A stretch of 55,762 nucleotides of DNA, from positions 1 through 55,762 of the forward strand of contig JAEEJZ010000038.1 of NCBI GenBank assembly GCA_016282145.1, in the 5' to 3' direction. Shown here piece by piece: positions 14,931-24,354 of the stretch. Origin of the DNA: Bacteroidales bacterium. Its GTDB lineage: Bacteria > Bacteroidota > Bacteroidia > Bacteroidales > UBA932. The translations under genes were made by a program, and so were the position numbers. The notes beneath the pieces were generated by a model. The model was not told the origin of the DNA and ran no database searches. It was given only the letters and a program-made list of their open reading frames with translations. Each line of letters opens with the position of its first letter. The first letter of the stretch is position 1.

Positions 14931-16331
14931 ATGGCTTTCATCCACCAAGATTTCATGCTCGGCACCCAGACGGCGAAGGAACTCTTCCACGCCCACGCCG
15001 AGAAGCTTCCGATTATCGACTACCACTGCCACCTGATTCCCAAGATGATTGCGGACGACTACAAGTTCGCGGACATCACGGAACTCTGGCTCGGCGGAGA
15101 CCATTACAAATGGCGTGCGATGCGCGGAAACGGCGTCCCGGAGGAGTACATCACCGGCAAACGCAGTTCCTGGGAAAAGTTCGAGAAGTGGGCCGAGACG
15201 GTCCCCTACACGATGCGCAACCCGCTTTACCACTGGACGCACCTGGAACTGGCCCGTGTCTTCGGCATCGAGAAGATCCTCTGCCCTGCCACCGCGCGGG
15301 AAATCTTCGAGGAATGCAACGCCAAACTCGCCACGCCCCAGTTCAGCGGCCAGCAGCTCATCCGCCGCTTCAACGTGGAAGTCGTCTGCACGACCGATGA
15401 TCCGGCCGACGACCTGCGCTACCACAAGCAGATTCTCGAAAAGCCCTTCGGGACGAAGGTGATTCCCGCCTGGCGGCCCGACAAGGCGATGGCCATCGAG
15501 CAGCCCGCAGAGTACAAGGCCTACCTCGAAAAACTCGGCGCTGCCGCGGGGATGGAGATCAAGTCCTACGCCGATCTGCTCGAAGCCCTGCAGAAACGCC
15601 ACGATTTCTTCGCGTCGATGGGCAGCAAACTCTCCGACCACGGTCTGGAGGCTTTCTATGCCGCCGATTATACCGAAGCGCAGATCGAGCGCATCTTTGC
15701 CAAGGTCCTCGCAGGACAGGCCCCCGATGCGGACGAGCTCGACAAGTTCCGCAGCGCCTTCCTCTTCGATATGGCGGTGATGGATGCCGATGCCGGCTGG
15801 GCGCAGCAGTTCCACGTGGGCGCCATCCGCAACAACAACGCCAGGATGTTCCGGCAGCTCGGCCCCGATACGGGCTACGATGCCATCCACGACCTGCCGA
15901 CGGCCGCCGCCGGGCACAAGTTCCTGAACCGGCTCGCCGAGGCGGGCAAACTGACCAAGACCATCCTCTATTGCCTCAACCCCAAGGACAACGAGGTCAT
16001 GACGACGATGGCCTACACCTTCAACGACGGCTCCTACCCCGGCATGATGCAGTTCGGCAGCGGCTGGTGGTTCCTCGATCAGGAGGACGGAATGCGCAAG
16101 CAGATGAACGCGCTGAGCGTACTCGGCCTGCTGAGCCGTTTCGTGGGCATGCTGACCGACTCCCGCAGTTTCATCAGTTATCCCCGCCACGAATATTTCC
16201 GCCGCATCCTCTGCGACCTGATCGGACGCGATGTCGAAGACGGGAAACTTCCGGCGAGCGAGATGGAGCGCATCGGCCAGATGGTTGAGGACATTTCCTA
16301 TTTCAATGCCAAAAATTACTTTAATTTTTAA
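14931..16331 (+). CDS. uxaC: Uronate isomerase UxaC
   Basis: The 466-residue enzyme isomerises galacturonate to tagaturonate and glucuronate to fructuronate. The N-terminal metal motif reads IIDYHCHLIP. The segments ITELWLGGDHYKWRAMR, VVCTTDDPADDLRYH, HVGAIRNNNARMFRQLGPD and GSGWWFLDQEDGM are all typical of this amidohydrolase-like family, whose length is about 470. The ATG gives MAFIHQDFMLG. It heads the plus-strand run of sugar-acid genes that continues with kdgK after a palindromic element. Confidence 0.96.
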   Translation: MAFIHQDFMLGTQTAKELFHAHAEKLPIIDYHCHLIPKMIADDYKFADITELWLGGDHYKWRAMRGNGVPEEYITGKRSSWEKFEKWAETVPYTMRNPLYHWTHLELARVFGIEKILCPATAREIFEECNAKLATPQFSGQQLIRRFNVEVVCTTDDPADDLRYHKQILEKPFGTKVIPAWRPDKAMAIEQPAEYKAYLEKLGAAAGMEIKSYADLLEALQKRHDFFASMGSKLSDHGLEAFYAADYTEAQIERIFAKVLAGQAPDADELDKFRSAFLFDMAVMDADAGWAQQFHVGAIRNNNARMFRQLGPDTGYDAIHDLPTAAAGHKFLNRLAEAGKLTKTILYCLNPKDNEVMTTMAYTFNDGSYPGMMQFGSGWWFLDQEDGMRKQMNALSVLGLLSRFVGMLTDSRSFISYPRHEYFRRILCDLIGRDVEDGKLPASEMERIGQMVEDISYFNAKNYFNF

Positions 16332-16334
16332 TAT

Positions 16335-16417
16335 AAGAAATATCATGCAACGTTAGGGCACATTTACCCGGATAGGGTTGCGAAGCAACAAGTGCCCGTT
16401 GTTGCAGGATATTTCTT
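16335..16417 (+). repeat. Palindromic element A, type 1 core, between uxaC and kdgK
   Basis: Outer arms AAGAAATATC (16335-16344) and GATATTTCTT (16408-16417) pair, and TGCAAC with GTTGCA continues the stem after one mismatch. GGGCAC/GTGCCC closes it (16356-16361 with 16391-16396). The loop holds ACCC-GGATA-GGGT and GTTGC-GAA-GCAAC. Bases 16356-16396 are identical over 41 positions to the complement of 24371-24411, while the outer arms differ completely. It begins 3 bases after the uxaC stop and forms the leader of kdgK. Confidence 0.9.
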
Positions 16418-16430
16418 AACAATCAATGAT

Positions 16431-17456
16431 ATGTCAAAAATTGTAACGTTGGGCGAGATTATGCTCCGCCTCAGTCCTGCCGGAAACGACAGGTTTATCC
16501 AGACGGAAGCATTCCGGATCATTCCGGGCGGCGGCGAAGCGAATGTCGCCGTTAGCCTTGCCAATTATGGCCACGAGGCCTATTTCGTCAGTAAACTTCC
16601 CAAGCACGAAATCGGACAGATTGCCGTCAATGCGCTCCGCAGATACGGAGTGCGGACGGATTTCATCGCCCGCGGGGGCGACCGTGTGGGCTTGTATTAT
16701 GCCGAGACCGGTGCGTCGATGCGGCCTTCCAAGGTCATCTACGACCGTGCGCATTCCGCGATTGCCGAGGCGAAGCCCGAAGATTTTGACTTTAACGCCA
16801 TCATGGAGGGTGCGGCCTGGTTCCACTGGTCCGGGATCACCCCCGCCGTCTCCGACAAGGCGGCGGAACTGACCCGCCTGGCCTGCGAGGCCGCGAAGCG
16901 TCACGGAGTGACCGTTTCCGTGGACCTGAATTTCCGCAAGAAACTCTGGACCTCCGAGAAGGCGATTTCGGTAATGCGTCCGCTGATGAAGTATGTCGAT
17001 GTATGCATCGGCAACGAGGAGGATGCGGAACTCTGCCTGGGCTTCAAGCCCGATGCCGACGTGGAAGGCGGCAGCACCGATGCGGCCGGCTACGAAGGGA
17101 TCTTCCGCCAGATGAAGGAGCAGTTCGGCTTCAAGTACGTGGTTTCCACGCTGCGGGAGTCCTTCTCGGCCACGTTCAACGGCTGGAAGGCGCTGATCTA
17201 CGACGGCAAGGAGTTTTACCAGTCCAAGCGCTATGAGATCAATCCCATCATCGACCGCGTAGGCGGCGGGGATTCGTTCTCCGGCGGCCTGATTCACGGG
17301 ATGCTCAAGTATCCGGGCGACCAGGCTTCCGCGCTGGAATTCGCGGTGGCGGCATCGGCGCTAAAGCATACGATCAACGGAGATTTCAATCTGGTCAGCG
17401 AGGATGAGGTGCTCAGCCTTGCGGGCGGCAACGCCAACGGCCGGGTACAACGATAA
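16431..17456 (+). CDS. kdgK: 2-keto-3-deoxygluconate kinase
   Basis: A 341-residue PfkB-family sugar kinase that phosphorylates KDG to KDPG. The N-terminal signature [17 protein letters not shown] and the C-terminal [14 protein letters not shown], with its catalytic Asp, are both intact. The frame opens 13 codons earlier, at 16392, but that part lies in the palindromic element. The ATG at 16431 ([14 protein letters not shown]) gives the family's usual start. It is followed 5 bases later by the KDPG aldolase gene, so the two steps are co-transcribed. Confidence 0.93.
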   Translation: MSKIVTLGEIMLRLSPAGNDRFIQTEAFRIIPGGGEANVAVSLANYGHEAYFVSKLPKHEIGQIAVNALRRYGVRTDFIARGGDRVGLYYAETGASMRPSKVIYDRAHSAIAEAKPEDFDFNAIMEGAAWFHWSGITPAVSDKAAELTRLACEAAKRHGVTVSVDLNFRKKLWTSEKAISVMRPLMKYVDVCIGNEEDAELCLGFKPDADVEGGSTDAAGYEGIFRQMKEQFGFKYVVSTLRESFSATFNGWKALIYDGKEFYQSKRYEINPIIDRVGGGDSFSGGLIHGMLKYPGDQASALEFAVAASALKHTINGDFNLVSEDEVLSLAGGNANGRVQR

Positions 17457-17461
17457 CGACT

Positions 17462-18130
17462 ATGGCAAAGTACAACAAATCACAAGTGATGTCGGCGATG
17501 CGGGAGACCGGGATGGTTCCCGTATTCTATCACGCCGACCTGGAAATCGCCAAGAAGGTCCTGAAGGCTTGTTATGACGGCGGCGTGCGGGCGTTCGAAT
17601 TTACGAACCGCGGGGATTTTGCCCAGGAAGTCTTTGGCGAACTGGTGAAATATGCCAACAAGGAACTGCCCGGGATGATCCTGGGTATCGGTTCCGTCGT
17701 GGACCCGGGCACGGCCGCGATGTACCTGCAACTCGGAGCCAACTTCGTGGTGGGTCCCCTCTTCAATCCGGAAGTCGCCCCCATCTGCAACCGCCGTCTG
17801 GTCCCCTACTGCCCCGGCTGCGGCTCGGTGAGCGAGGTCGGCAAGGCCCAGGAGCTGGGATGTGACATCTGCAAGGTGTTCCCCGGCGATGTGCTCGGGC
17901 CCAAGTTCGTGAAAGGCCTGCGCGCCCCCATGCCCTGGAGCAACATCATGGTGACCGGTGGCGTGAAGCCTGAGAAAGAGAACCTCAAGGGCTGGTTCGA
18001 CGCCGGCGTAACCTGTGTCGGGATGGGTTCGAACCTGTTCCCGAAGGAAATGATCGCCGCGGGAGACTGGGCAGGCATCACCGCCCTCTGCAAGAGCGCC
18101 CTGGAAATTATCAAGGAAGTAAGAAATTAA
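17462..18130 (+). CDS. eda: KDPG/KHG aldolase
   Basis: The 222-residue class I aldolase splits KDPG into pyruvate and glyceraldehyde-3-phosphate, the last step of galacturonate breakdown. Catalytic Glu46 lies in AFEFTNRG and the Schiff-base Lys138 in [10 protein letters not shown]. The phosphate-binding end reads VTGGVKP ... GMGSNLF. It lies 5 bases after kdgK and 13 bases before the MFS carrier gene. Confidence 0.95.
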   Translation: MAKYNKSQVMSAMRETGMVPVFYHADLEIAKKVLKACYDGGVRAFEFTNRGDFAQEVFGELVKYANKELPGMILGIGSVVDPGTAAMYLQLGANFVVGPLFNPEVAPICNRRLVPYCPGCGSVSEVGKAQELGCDICKVFPGDVLGPKFVKGLRAPMPWSNIMVTGGVKPEKENLKGWFDAGVTCVGMGSNLFPKEMIAAGDWAGITALCKSALEIIKEVRN

Positions 18131-18143
18131 ACGATACCTGATT

Positions 18144-19598
18144 ATGAATACGCAACAAAAACTAATGACCAATTGGCGCTGGTGGCTCTGCTCGCTGCTG
18201 TTCGTGGCCACCACCGTGAATTACCTCGACCGCCAGGTGCTTTCCCTGACCTATGAGGAGTTTATCGCACCTGAATTTCACTGGAACGACGCCCATTATG
18301 GCACGATTACCAGTTTCTTCTCTATCTTCTACGCCATCGCCTGCCTCTTTGCAGGCAAGTTCGTGGACTGGATGGGCACGAAGAAGGGCTATCTCATCGC
18401 CATCGGCGTATGGTCGGCGGGCGCCTGCCTGCACGCGGCCTGCGGCTGGGGTACGGCCAGTCTTTTGGACGAAGTCGCCAACGCAAAGGCCCTGAAGGCC
18501 ATTGAAGCGGGCAGTGACATCGCCCTGGCAGTATCTACCACATCCGTCTATCTGTTCCTGCTTTGCCGCGGTATCCTGGCCCTGGGTGAAGCCGGCAACT
18601 TCCCGGCCGCCATCAAGGTGACCGCCGAATATTTCCCGAAGAAGGACCGCGCTTTCGCGACCTCCATCTTCAATGCCGGCGCTTCTGTCGGTGCGCTCGC
18701 CGCTCCGCTGTGCATCCCGCCCCTCGCGGTGAAGTTCGGCTGGGAATGGGCGTTCATCATCATCGGCGGACTGGGCTTCATCTGGATGTTCTTCTGGACC
18801 TTCATGTATGACAAGCCCGAGAACAGCAAGCACGTGAACGAGGCGGAACTGGAATACATCCACCAGGATGACGCCGCCGAGGCGGCCGAGAAAGCCGCCA
18901 TCGCCGCGCAGAAGGCCATCCCCTTCGGCAAGTGCTTCGGCTACAAGCAGACCTGGGCGTTCATCGTGGGCAAGTTCTTTACCGACGGCGTCTGGTGGTT
19001 CTTCCTGTTCTGGGCGCCGTCCTACTTCCACAACCAGTTCAACGCACCGGCCTCTACGCCGCGCGGACAGGCGCTGATTTTCACGCTCTATGCCATCGTG
19101 ACTTTCATTTCCATCGGCGGCGGCTACCTGCCCAAGATTTTCGTGGACAAGAAGGGAATGAACCCCTATAACGGGCGGATGCTCGCGATGCTCATCTTCG
19201 CCTTCTTCCCCATCGCCGCGCTTTTCGCACAGCCCCTGGGAATGCGCTTTGACACGCCCTGGTGGCCGGCCATCCTGATCGGTCTTGCCGGTGCGGGACA
19301 TCAGGCCTGGTCCGCGAACCTCTTCTCCACCATCGGCGATATGTTCCCCAAGAGCACCATCGCCACCATTACCGGTATCGGCGCCATGGCGGGCGGTGTA
19401 GGTTCGATGATCATCCAGAAAGCCGCGGGTAACCTCTTCACTTACGCGGAGGAAGCCGGCAGCGCCTTCACCTTCCTCGGCTTCGAGGGCAAGCCCGCAG
19501 GCTACTTCATCGTATTCTGCTTCTGCGGCATCGCCTACCTCGTGGCCTGGTCCATCATGAAGAGCCTCGTTCCGAAGTACAAACCTATCGAAGCATAA
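18144..19598 (+). CDS. MFS hexuronate transporter (ExuT-like)
   Basis: The 484-residue protein has about 12 membrane segments and the anion:cation symporter features seen in ExuT/GudP: NYLDRQVLSLTYEEF in the first helix region, the loop GKFVDWMGTKKGY and FLLCRGILALGEAGNFPAAIK. It is longer than E. coli ExuT because of a ~25-residue insert after helix 3 (GTASLLDEVANAKALKAIEAG). It should carry galacturonate or glucuronate across the inner membrane. Context supports the substrate; residues alone do not prove it. Confidence 0.85.
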   Translation: MNTQQKLMTNWRWWLCSLLFVATTVNYLDRQVLSLTYEEFIAPEFHWNDAHYGTITSFFSIFYAIACLFAGKFVDWMGTKKGYLIAIGVWSAGACLHAACGWGTASLLDEVANAKALKAIEAGSDIALAVSTTSVYLFLLCRGILALGEAGNFPAAIKVTAEYFPKKDRAFATSIFNAGASVGALAAPLCIPPLAVKFGWEWAFIIIGGLGFIWMFFWTFMYDKPENSKHVNEAELEYIHQDDAAEAAEKAAIAAQKAIPFGKCFGYKQTWAFIVGKFFTDGVWWFFLFWAPSYFHNQFNAPASTPRGQALIFTLYAIVTFISIGGGYLPKIFVDKKGMNPYNGRMLAMLIFAFFPIAALFAQPLGMRFDTPWWPAILIGLAGAGHQAWSANLFSTIGDMFPKSTIATITGIGAMAGGVGSMIIQKAAGNLFTYAEEAGSAFTFLGFEGKPAGYFIVFCFCGIAYLVAWSIMKSLVPKYKPIEA

Positions 19599-19599
19599 A

Positions 19600-20571
19600 G
19601 TGAAAAGAATCGCATTCGCGCTGTTGGCTGCCCTTCTGGTGGGGACACTTCCCTGCCTGGGCAAGGCGAAACCCAAACCCAAACCCGAAACCCTGCGGCT
19701 GCTCTACTGGAATATCCAGAACGGCATGTGGGACGGACAGAACGACAACTACGACCGTTTTGTCGAGTTCGTCAAGTCACAGGACCCGGACATCTGCGTC
19801 TGGTGCGAGGCTCAGTCCATCTGGCTGACCGACCTCCACGAAAAGATGCCGAAGGAAGAGCGCTACCTGGTCAATAACTGGGGAGAGCTGGCGGCCCGTT
19901 ACGGACACGCCTACTGGGGAATCGGAGGCCATCGCGACAATTATCCGCAGGTCATCACCTCCAAATATCCGATTACCTACATTGCCAGGATCCTTGGGGA
20001 AAAGCCGAACCTGATTGTCGCGCACGGGGCCGGATGGGCCACCGTCGAAGTCGGCGGAAAGACCATCAATATCGTCACAGTCCACACCTGGCCGCACGGC
20101 TATGCCTATCGCGCGGAAGACAAGGAAGCCTCCAAGGCCGAGCAGGGCGGCGACAAGTACCGGGCGATGGAGGTCCAGTACATCTGCGAGCACACCATCG
20201 GAACGGTGCCCAAGGCAAAGGACCAGTTCTGGGTCATGCTGGGCGATTTCAACTCCCGCTCGCGGGTGGACAACGACCGTTACGGCTATGCGGAGGACGA
20301 TCCGAAACTCCTGGTGCACGACTACATCCACAAGAACACGCCGTACATCGACGTCATCAAGGAAAAGTATCCGGATGAATTCAAGCCCAGCGTCGGCAGC
20401 GGGAAGGCCCGCATCGACTACGTCTATTGCACGAAGCCGCTCTATGACCGGATCATCTACGCCGACATCCTCTGGAACGACTACACGACTCCCGTCAAGG
20501 ATGCGGTAGTAAGCAAGTTCTGGCGGCCCTCAGACCACCTTCCCATCCTTGTTGATTTCAGCCTGAAGTAG
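19600..20571 (+). CDS. Secreted endonuclease/exonuclease/phosphatase-family protein
   Basis: The 323-residue protein has a signal peptide and the full EEP metal-site set: LYWNIQNG, WCEAQ, TVHTWPHG, LGDFNSRSR and SDHLPILVD. EEP proteins hydrolyse phosphodiesters in nucleic acids, lipids or sugar phosphates. It starts with GTG, one base after the MFS stop, so it belongs to the uxaC-kdgK-eda-transporter operon. Its role there is unclear. One idea is release of phosphate or sugars from substituted glycans in the periplasm. It ends in a convergent gap of 14 bases with phoH. Confidence 0.8.
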   Translation: MKRIAFALLAALLVGTLPCLGKAKPKPKPETLRLLYWNIQNGMWDGQNDNYDRFVEFVKSQDPDICVWCEAQSIWLTDLHEKMPKEERYLVNNWGELAARYGHAYWGIGGHRDNYPQVITSKYPITYIARILGEKPNLIVAHGAGWATVEVGGKTINIVTVHTWPHGYAYRAEDKEASKAEQGGDKYRAMEVQYICEHTIGTVPKAKDQFWVMLGDFNSRSRVDNDRYGYAEDDPKLLVHDYIHKNTPYIDVIKEKYPDEFKPSVGSGKARIDYVYCTKPLYDRIIYADILWNDYTTPVKDAVVSKFWRPSDHLPILVDFSLK

Positions 20572-20585
20572 ACTGAAAAATAATA

Positions 20586-21926
20586 CTAAAGTAGTTTCGC
20601 GGCGAGCTCTGAGAGCTCGCTGCGTTCGCCTTTACGCAGGAAGACGTGCTGGAAGAGACGCTGTCCGAGCATCTTCTCCCCCAGGTGCGTAAGGCCGTTG
20701 GACCAGCGGTCCAGGTAGGGCTGGTCGATCTGGAAGATATCGCCCGTAAAGACCATCTTGGTGCCGGCACCCGCCCGGGTGATGATGGTCTTGATCTCGT
20801 GCGGGGTCAGGTTCTGCGCCTCATCGATGATGAAATAGCATTTCCCCAGACTGCGGCCGCGGATATAGGCCAGCGGTTCGATGATCAGTTTCTCCTTCGA
20901 GAGCATCCCCTCGAGTTTGAGCGCCTCCTTGGAAGAAGGCCGGAACTGCGCCTTGATGACATTGAGGTTGTCCATCAGCGGCTGCAGGAAAGGACTCATC
21001 TTGCTCTTCTGGTCGCCGGGCAGGAAGCCGATGTCCTGATTGCCCAGGATGACGGTCGGACGCGAAAGGATGATCTGTTCATATTCGCGCTCCTGCTCGA
21101 GGGCACAGGCCAGGGCCAGCAGGGTCTTGCCGGTCCCGGCGCCGCCGGTCAGGGACACCAGTTCCACCTCGGGATTCAGGCAGGCATCCATGGCGAAGCC
21201 CTGTTCCAGGTTGCGGGGACGGATGCCGTAGGCCTCGCGGTTGCGGACCAGCACCACCCGGTCGCGCTTCTCGTCGTAGCGGGCACAGACCGTCTCCTCC
21301 GAATTCTTCTCCCAGCGGAACTTGAAAAGTTTGTTGGCAAAGGGCTTGACCTTGACGCAATCCTGCCATTTCAGGGCGTTCTCGGGACCGTAAACCAGCT
21401 GCTGCAACTTCTCCGCGGGAAGCACGGATTCGGACACCTCACGCTGGGCTTCCTCGATCCGCGACTCGTCGAGCCGGTCGGTCAGGTAATCCTGCACCTC
21501 CATGCCCGCCGCCTTCGCCTTCATACGCAGGTTGATGTCCTTGGTCACCAGCGCCACGAAGCGTCCGGGACGGTTGTCCCGCATCCAGATGGCGGTGGCC
21601 AGGATGCGATGGTCGGCGATGTCGTTCTCGAAAAGGTCCGCAAGGGCGGGCGGGAAAGGATGATTGGGTTCGATCTTGATGCGGCCGAGTTTCCCGCCGA
21701 TGGGAATGCCCTCCTCTCCGAACATCCTGCCCTCGGTAATGCGGTCCAGGTCGCGCATGAACGCGCGCGCATTGAAGGAAAGGGCGTCGTTGCCCTTCTT
21801 GAACTTGTCCAGTTCCTCGATGACGGCGATGGGGATCACGATGTCATTGTCCTGAAAGCGGCGGATAGCCTTGTGGTCGTGCAGGATAATGTTCGTATCC
21901 AGCACAAAGATCTTGCTTTTACCCAT
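20586..21926 (-). CDS. PhoH-family ATPase with N-terminal PIN domain
   Basis: The 446-residue protein joins a PIN nuclease domain (about 1-150: FVLDTNIILHDHKAI, then VIEELDKFKKG and VALVTKDINLRMKA) to a PhoH ATPase domain. The ATPase domain has Walker A GGAGTGKTLLAL, Walker B YFIIDEAQN and a sensor segment MVFTGDIFQID. PhoH2/YlaK-like proteins are RNA helicase-nucleases linked to RNA decay. The gene begins 2 bases after the PurL-like gene, so the two are probably co-transcribed. Confidence 0.9.
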   Translation of the reverse strand: MGKSKIFVLDTNIILHDHKAIRRFQDNDIVIPIAVIEELDKFKKGNDALSFNARAFMRDLDRITEGRMFGEEGIPIGGKLGRIKIEPNHPFPPALADLFENDIADHRILATAIWMRDNRPGRFVALVTKDINLRMKAKAAGMEVQDYLTDRLDESRIEEAQREVSESVLPAEKLQQLVYGPENALKWQDCVKVKPFANKLFKFRWEKNSEETVCARYDEKRDRVVLVRNREAYGIRPRNLEQGFAMDACLNPEVELVSLTGGAGTGKTLLALACALEQEREYEQIILSRPTVILGNQDIGFLPGDQKSKMSPFLQPLMDNLNVIKAQFRPSSKEALKLEGMLSKEKLIIEPLAYIRGRSLGKCYFIIDEAQNLTPHEIKTIITRAGAGTKMVFTGDIFQIDQPYLDRWSNGLTHLGEKMLGQRLFQHVFLRKGERSELSELAAKLL

Positions 21927-21928
21927 AA

Positions 21929-23047
21929 TCAGTCCTCCCCTTCCGCACTGCGTTCACGCAGCAGCGCGTCCAGTATATTTTGGATGCCGGATTTTCCGGC
22001 GGCACCCAGACGGATTTTCTTCGTCCCCGGGACGGGATGCCCCAGCGGGAAGTATACGATATCCTGGAGCAGCATTTCGGCATCCAGGTAATCGAAATCG
22101 GTATCGCGCAATTGCAGGATCGCACCGGGCACCTCGGCGAAGAGGATACGCGCCAGGCAGTTCTCCTGATAATAGCCCATCAGTTCGGACAGGTCGATCT
22201 GCGCGCCGCAGCCGCCCTCGGCCATCCTTTCGAGCGTAGGGAGCAGACCGCCGTCGCAGACCGTCACGCCCGCCACGGCCACGCCGTCCTCCACCAGTTC
22301 CCGCACCAGTTCGTAACTGTCCATGAAATAGTCCGGATCTTCGAGTTGCGGGCAGGGACCGCCCGTACCTAGCGCCTGGGCCAGCAGGGAGCCGCCCAAG
22401 CGGAAATCCGCCGTTTCGAAGGGGATATAGACGAGCCAGTCGCGCGCATCGGGAAGGATTACGGGGGAACAGGCCCGGGCCGTCGCAAGCCGTGCGCCCG
22501 CCGTCCGGTAAGGCAGCACCAGGGCGCTGTCCTCGTCCAGGGAGTCCCCGCTCAGGCGCGTCTTCAGCGTCAGGGTGTCGCGACCGCGCGAAACAGTAGC
22601 CCCATAGGCCGAAAGTTTCACGCCCAGCCTGTCCAGATAATCGGCCAGCGCAGCGACGGACTTGTAAAAGGCGGCCGCACTGCCGGTCCGGGAAAGATTC
22701 ACCTGCCACTGCGCCCGGACACAGAGATCGCCCAGCCGGAAATGTCCCTTGCGCCAGAGCGGCGCCATCAGGGCTTCGGCCAGGCGGCATTTCGTCCAGG
22801 ATCCGGGATGTTGGAGAGAAAGCGAGCGCTTCAGGCGTTTGAGCCGCTCCAGAAGCTGATAGACATCCGTTTCCGCCAGGTTGACCGGGTCGAAATCCGG
22901 TTCCACGGACTCATCCATCAGGGAATCCACGGGCGCGGATATCTCCGCAGGGTGCTCCGCCACCACAGCCAGCAGGGCTTCCGGGGTCAGGGCTTCCGGG
23001 ACACCGTCGATGATAAAACGGGAACGAAACAGTCGCTCGCTATCCAT
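21929..23047 (-). CDS. Orphan protein with a PurL/AIR-synthase C-terminal-like domain
   Basis: A 372-residue protein. The second half resembles the AIRS-C domain of formylglycinamidine ribonucleotide synthase (PurL): FRLGGSLLAQALG, then DSYELVRELVEDGVAVAGVTVCDGGLLPTLERMAEGG. It is far too short for the ~1200-residue PurL, and the N-terminal half has no match I recognise. Orphan AIRS-like genes are known in Bacteroidetes, but their job is not settled. I use the ATG at 23047 because the longer frame would need TTG. It is packed between folC (20 nt) and phoH (2 nt). Confidence 0.6.
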   Translation of the reverse strand: MDSERLFRSRFIIDGVPEALTPEALLAVVAEHPAEISAPVDSLMDESVEPDFDPVNLAETDVYQLLERLKRLKRSLSLQHPGSWTKCRLAEALMAPLWRKGHFRLGDLCVRAQWQVNLSRTGSAAAFYKSVAALADYLDRLGVKLSAYGATVSRGRDTLTLKTRLSGDSLDEDSALVLPYRTAGARLATARACSPVILPDARDWLVYIPFETADFRLGGSLLAQALGTGGPCPQLEDPDYFMDSYELVRELVEDGVAVAGVTVCDGGLLPTLERMAEGGCGAQIDLSELMGYYQENCLARILFAEVPGAILQLRDTDFDYLDAEMLLQDIVYFPLGHPVPGTKKIRLGAAGKSGIQNILDALLRERSAEGED

Positions 23048-23067
23048 AACAAGGACCAAGATACGGA

Positions 23068-24333
23068 TTATTTTTCAAGATTCAAAGCCTCAAGGGCCTC
23101 TGCGACGGTAAAGGTGCTTCCGCCGATATAGACCAGCGCAGCGGATACTGCGGCGGCATCGCGCAAGGCGGCGGAAAGGGCTTCCGCCACACTCCCATAG
23201 GCCTCCATCGCAAAATCCGGATGCAGCGCGCGCAGGCGTTCCAGCAGCAGCGGGGCGCGCAGGGCCCGCTCCCCTTTCGGCGCAGCCAGATACCAGGAAG
23301 CCGATGCGGGCATATACGGCGCCACAGCGTCCAGGTCCTTGTCCGCCATAATGCCGAACACGAGGAAGAGCGGCCGCCCGGAAGCACTGAGCCGCGCGAA
23401 ATTCTCCTTGAGGGCCGGCGGATTATGGCCGATGTCGGCGATGACTTCCGGCTGCTCGAGCAGGCGCTCCCAACGGGCGTGAAAGCCCGTCCGCGCAGCG
23501 GTAGCGGCAAGGGCATCCGCCGATACGGGCTCGCCGAGCAGGTGCAGCGCACAGAGCACGGTCCGGAGGTTCTCCCCCTGGCAGGGACCGCGAAGGTCCA
23601 GGCGCTCGGTCAGCGCTTCATCGGCAGCGGCCTCCACATCGGCAAAATGCAGCGGCGCACGGACGGCTGCGGCAGCGGCGCGGAATACAGGCTCCGTCTC
23701 CGCATCGCGGCTTGCGACGAGGGCAGGGACCCCCGCCTTGAAGATGCCGGCTTTCTCGGCGGCGATTTTCGGGCGCGTATCGCCCAGCAGCGCGCAGTGG
23801 TCCAGGCCGATGCTGGTAATGATGCTCAACTCCGGGGTAATGATATTGGTGGAATCGAGCCGGCCGCCCAGACCGGTCTCGATGACCGCCGTGTCCACTC
23901 CCTGCGAGGCAAACCACAGGAAGGCCATCCCGGTCGTAATCTCAAAGAAAGAAAGCGGCTCCAGCAGGGATGTGCGCTCCGTCAGGAAAGCCTCCACCCA
24001 CGCTTTGTCGGGCATCGTGAAATGTCCGTCCGGATGAATGATCTTCATCCGCTCCCGCCAGTCCAGCAGGTGCGGCGAGGTATAGAGTCCCACGGGGCCG
24101 CGGGTCGCCGCCAGCGTCGATGCGAGCATCGAGCAGACCGAGCCCTTGCCGTTCGTCCCCGCCACGTGGATGCAGCGGTAGGCCTGCCAGGGATGGCCCA
24201 GGGCCGCGTCGAAGTCCTGCATCGCCGCCAGCCCCGGCTTATAGGCAGCGCCGCCGAAGCCCGCCGTCTGCACACTCGGATGCCGCCGGAACAACTCCTG
24301 TATCAATTCATTATATGTCTTCCGGTTTTTCAT
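23068..24333 (-). CDS. folC: Folylpolyglutamate / dihydrofolate synthase
   Basis: The 421-residue Mur-ligase-type enzyme adds glutamate to dihydropteroate and folates. The P-loop HVAGTNGKGSVCSMLA and the segment GLYTSPHLLDWRERM are clear. ETGLGGRLDSTNII and the histidine region TSIGLDHCALLGDTRP follow, with the C-terminal DIGHNPPALKEN. Length is normal. It follows a PAP2 gene with palindromic element B between them, and precedes the PurL-like gene. Confidence 0.95.
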   Translation of the reverse strand: MKNRKTYNELIQELFRRHPSVQTAGFGGAAYKPGLAAMQDFDAALGHPWQAYRCIHVAGTNGKGSVCSMLASTLAATRGPVGLYTSPHLLDWRERMKIIHPDGHFTMPDKAWVEAFLTERTSLLEPLSFFEITTGMAFLWFASQGVDTAVIETGLGGRLDSTNIITPELSIITSIGLDHCALLGDTRPKIAAEKAGIFKAGVPALVASRDAETEPVFRAAAAAVRAPLHFADVEAAADEALTERLDLRGPCQGENLRTVLCALHLLGEPVSADALAATAARTGFHARWERLLEQPEVIADIGHNPPALKENFARLSASGRPLFLVFGIMADKDLDAVAPYMPASASWYLAAPKGERALRAPLLLERLRALHPDFAMEAYGSVAEALSAALRDAAAVSAALVYIGGSTFTVAEALEALNLEK

Positions 24334-24354
24334 TTGGCATCCTTTCTCTTATTG

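Noticed and set aside
16335..16417. Riboswitch upstream of kdgK
   Set aside because: The same core occurs upstream of folC and tcdA and in the opposite orientation, so a ligand-specific leader RNA for kdgK is unlikely.
18162..19682. A 506-residue minus-strand frame
   Set aside because: Antisense of the MFS transporter, rich in Gly, Glu and His as expected for a shadow of membrane helices.
20556..20578. Terminator between the EEP gene and phoH
   Set aside because: TTTCAG and CTGAAA could pair, but the stem is only 6 bp with an 11-base loop and no T-tract follows on either strand.
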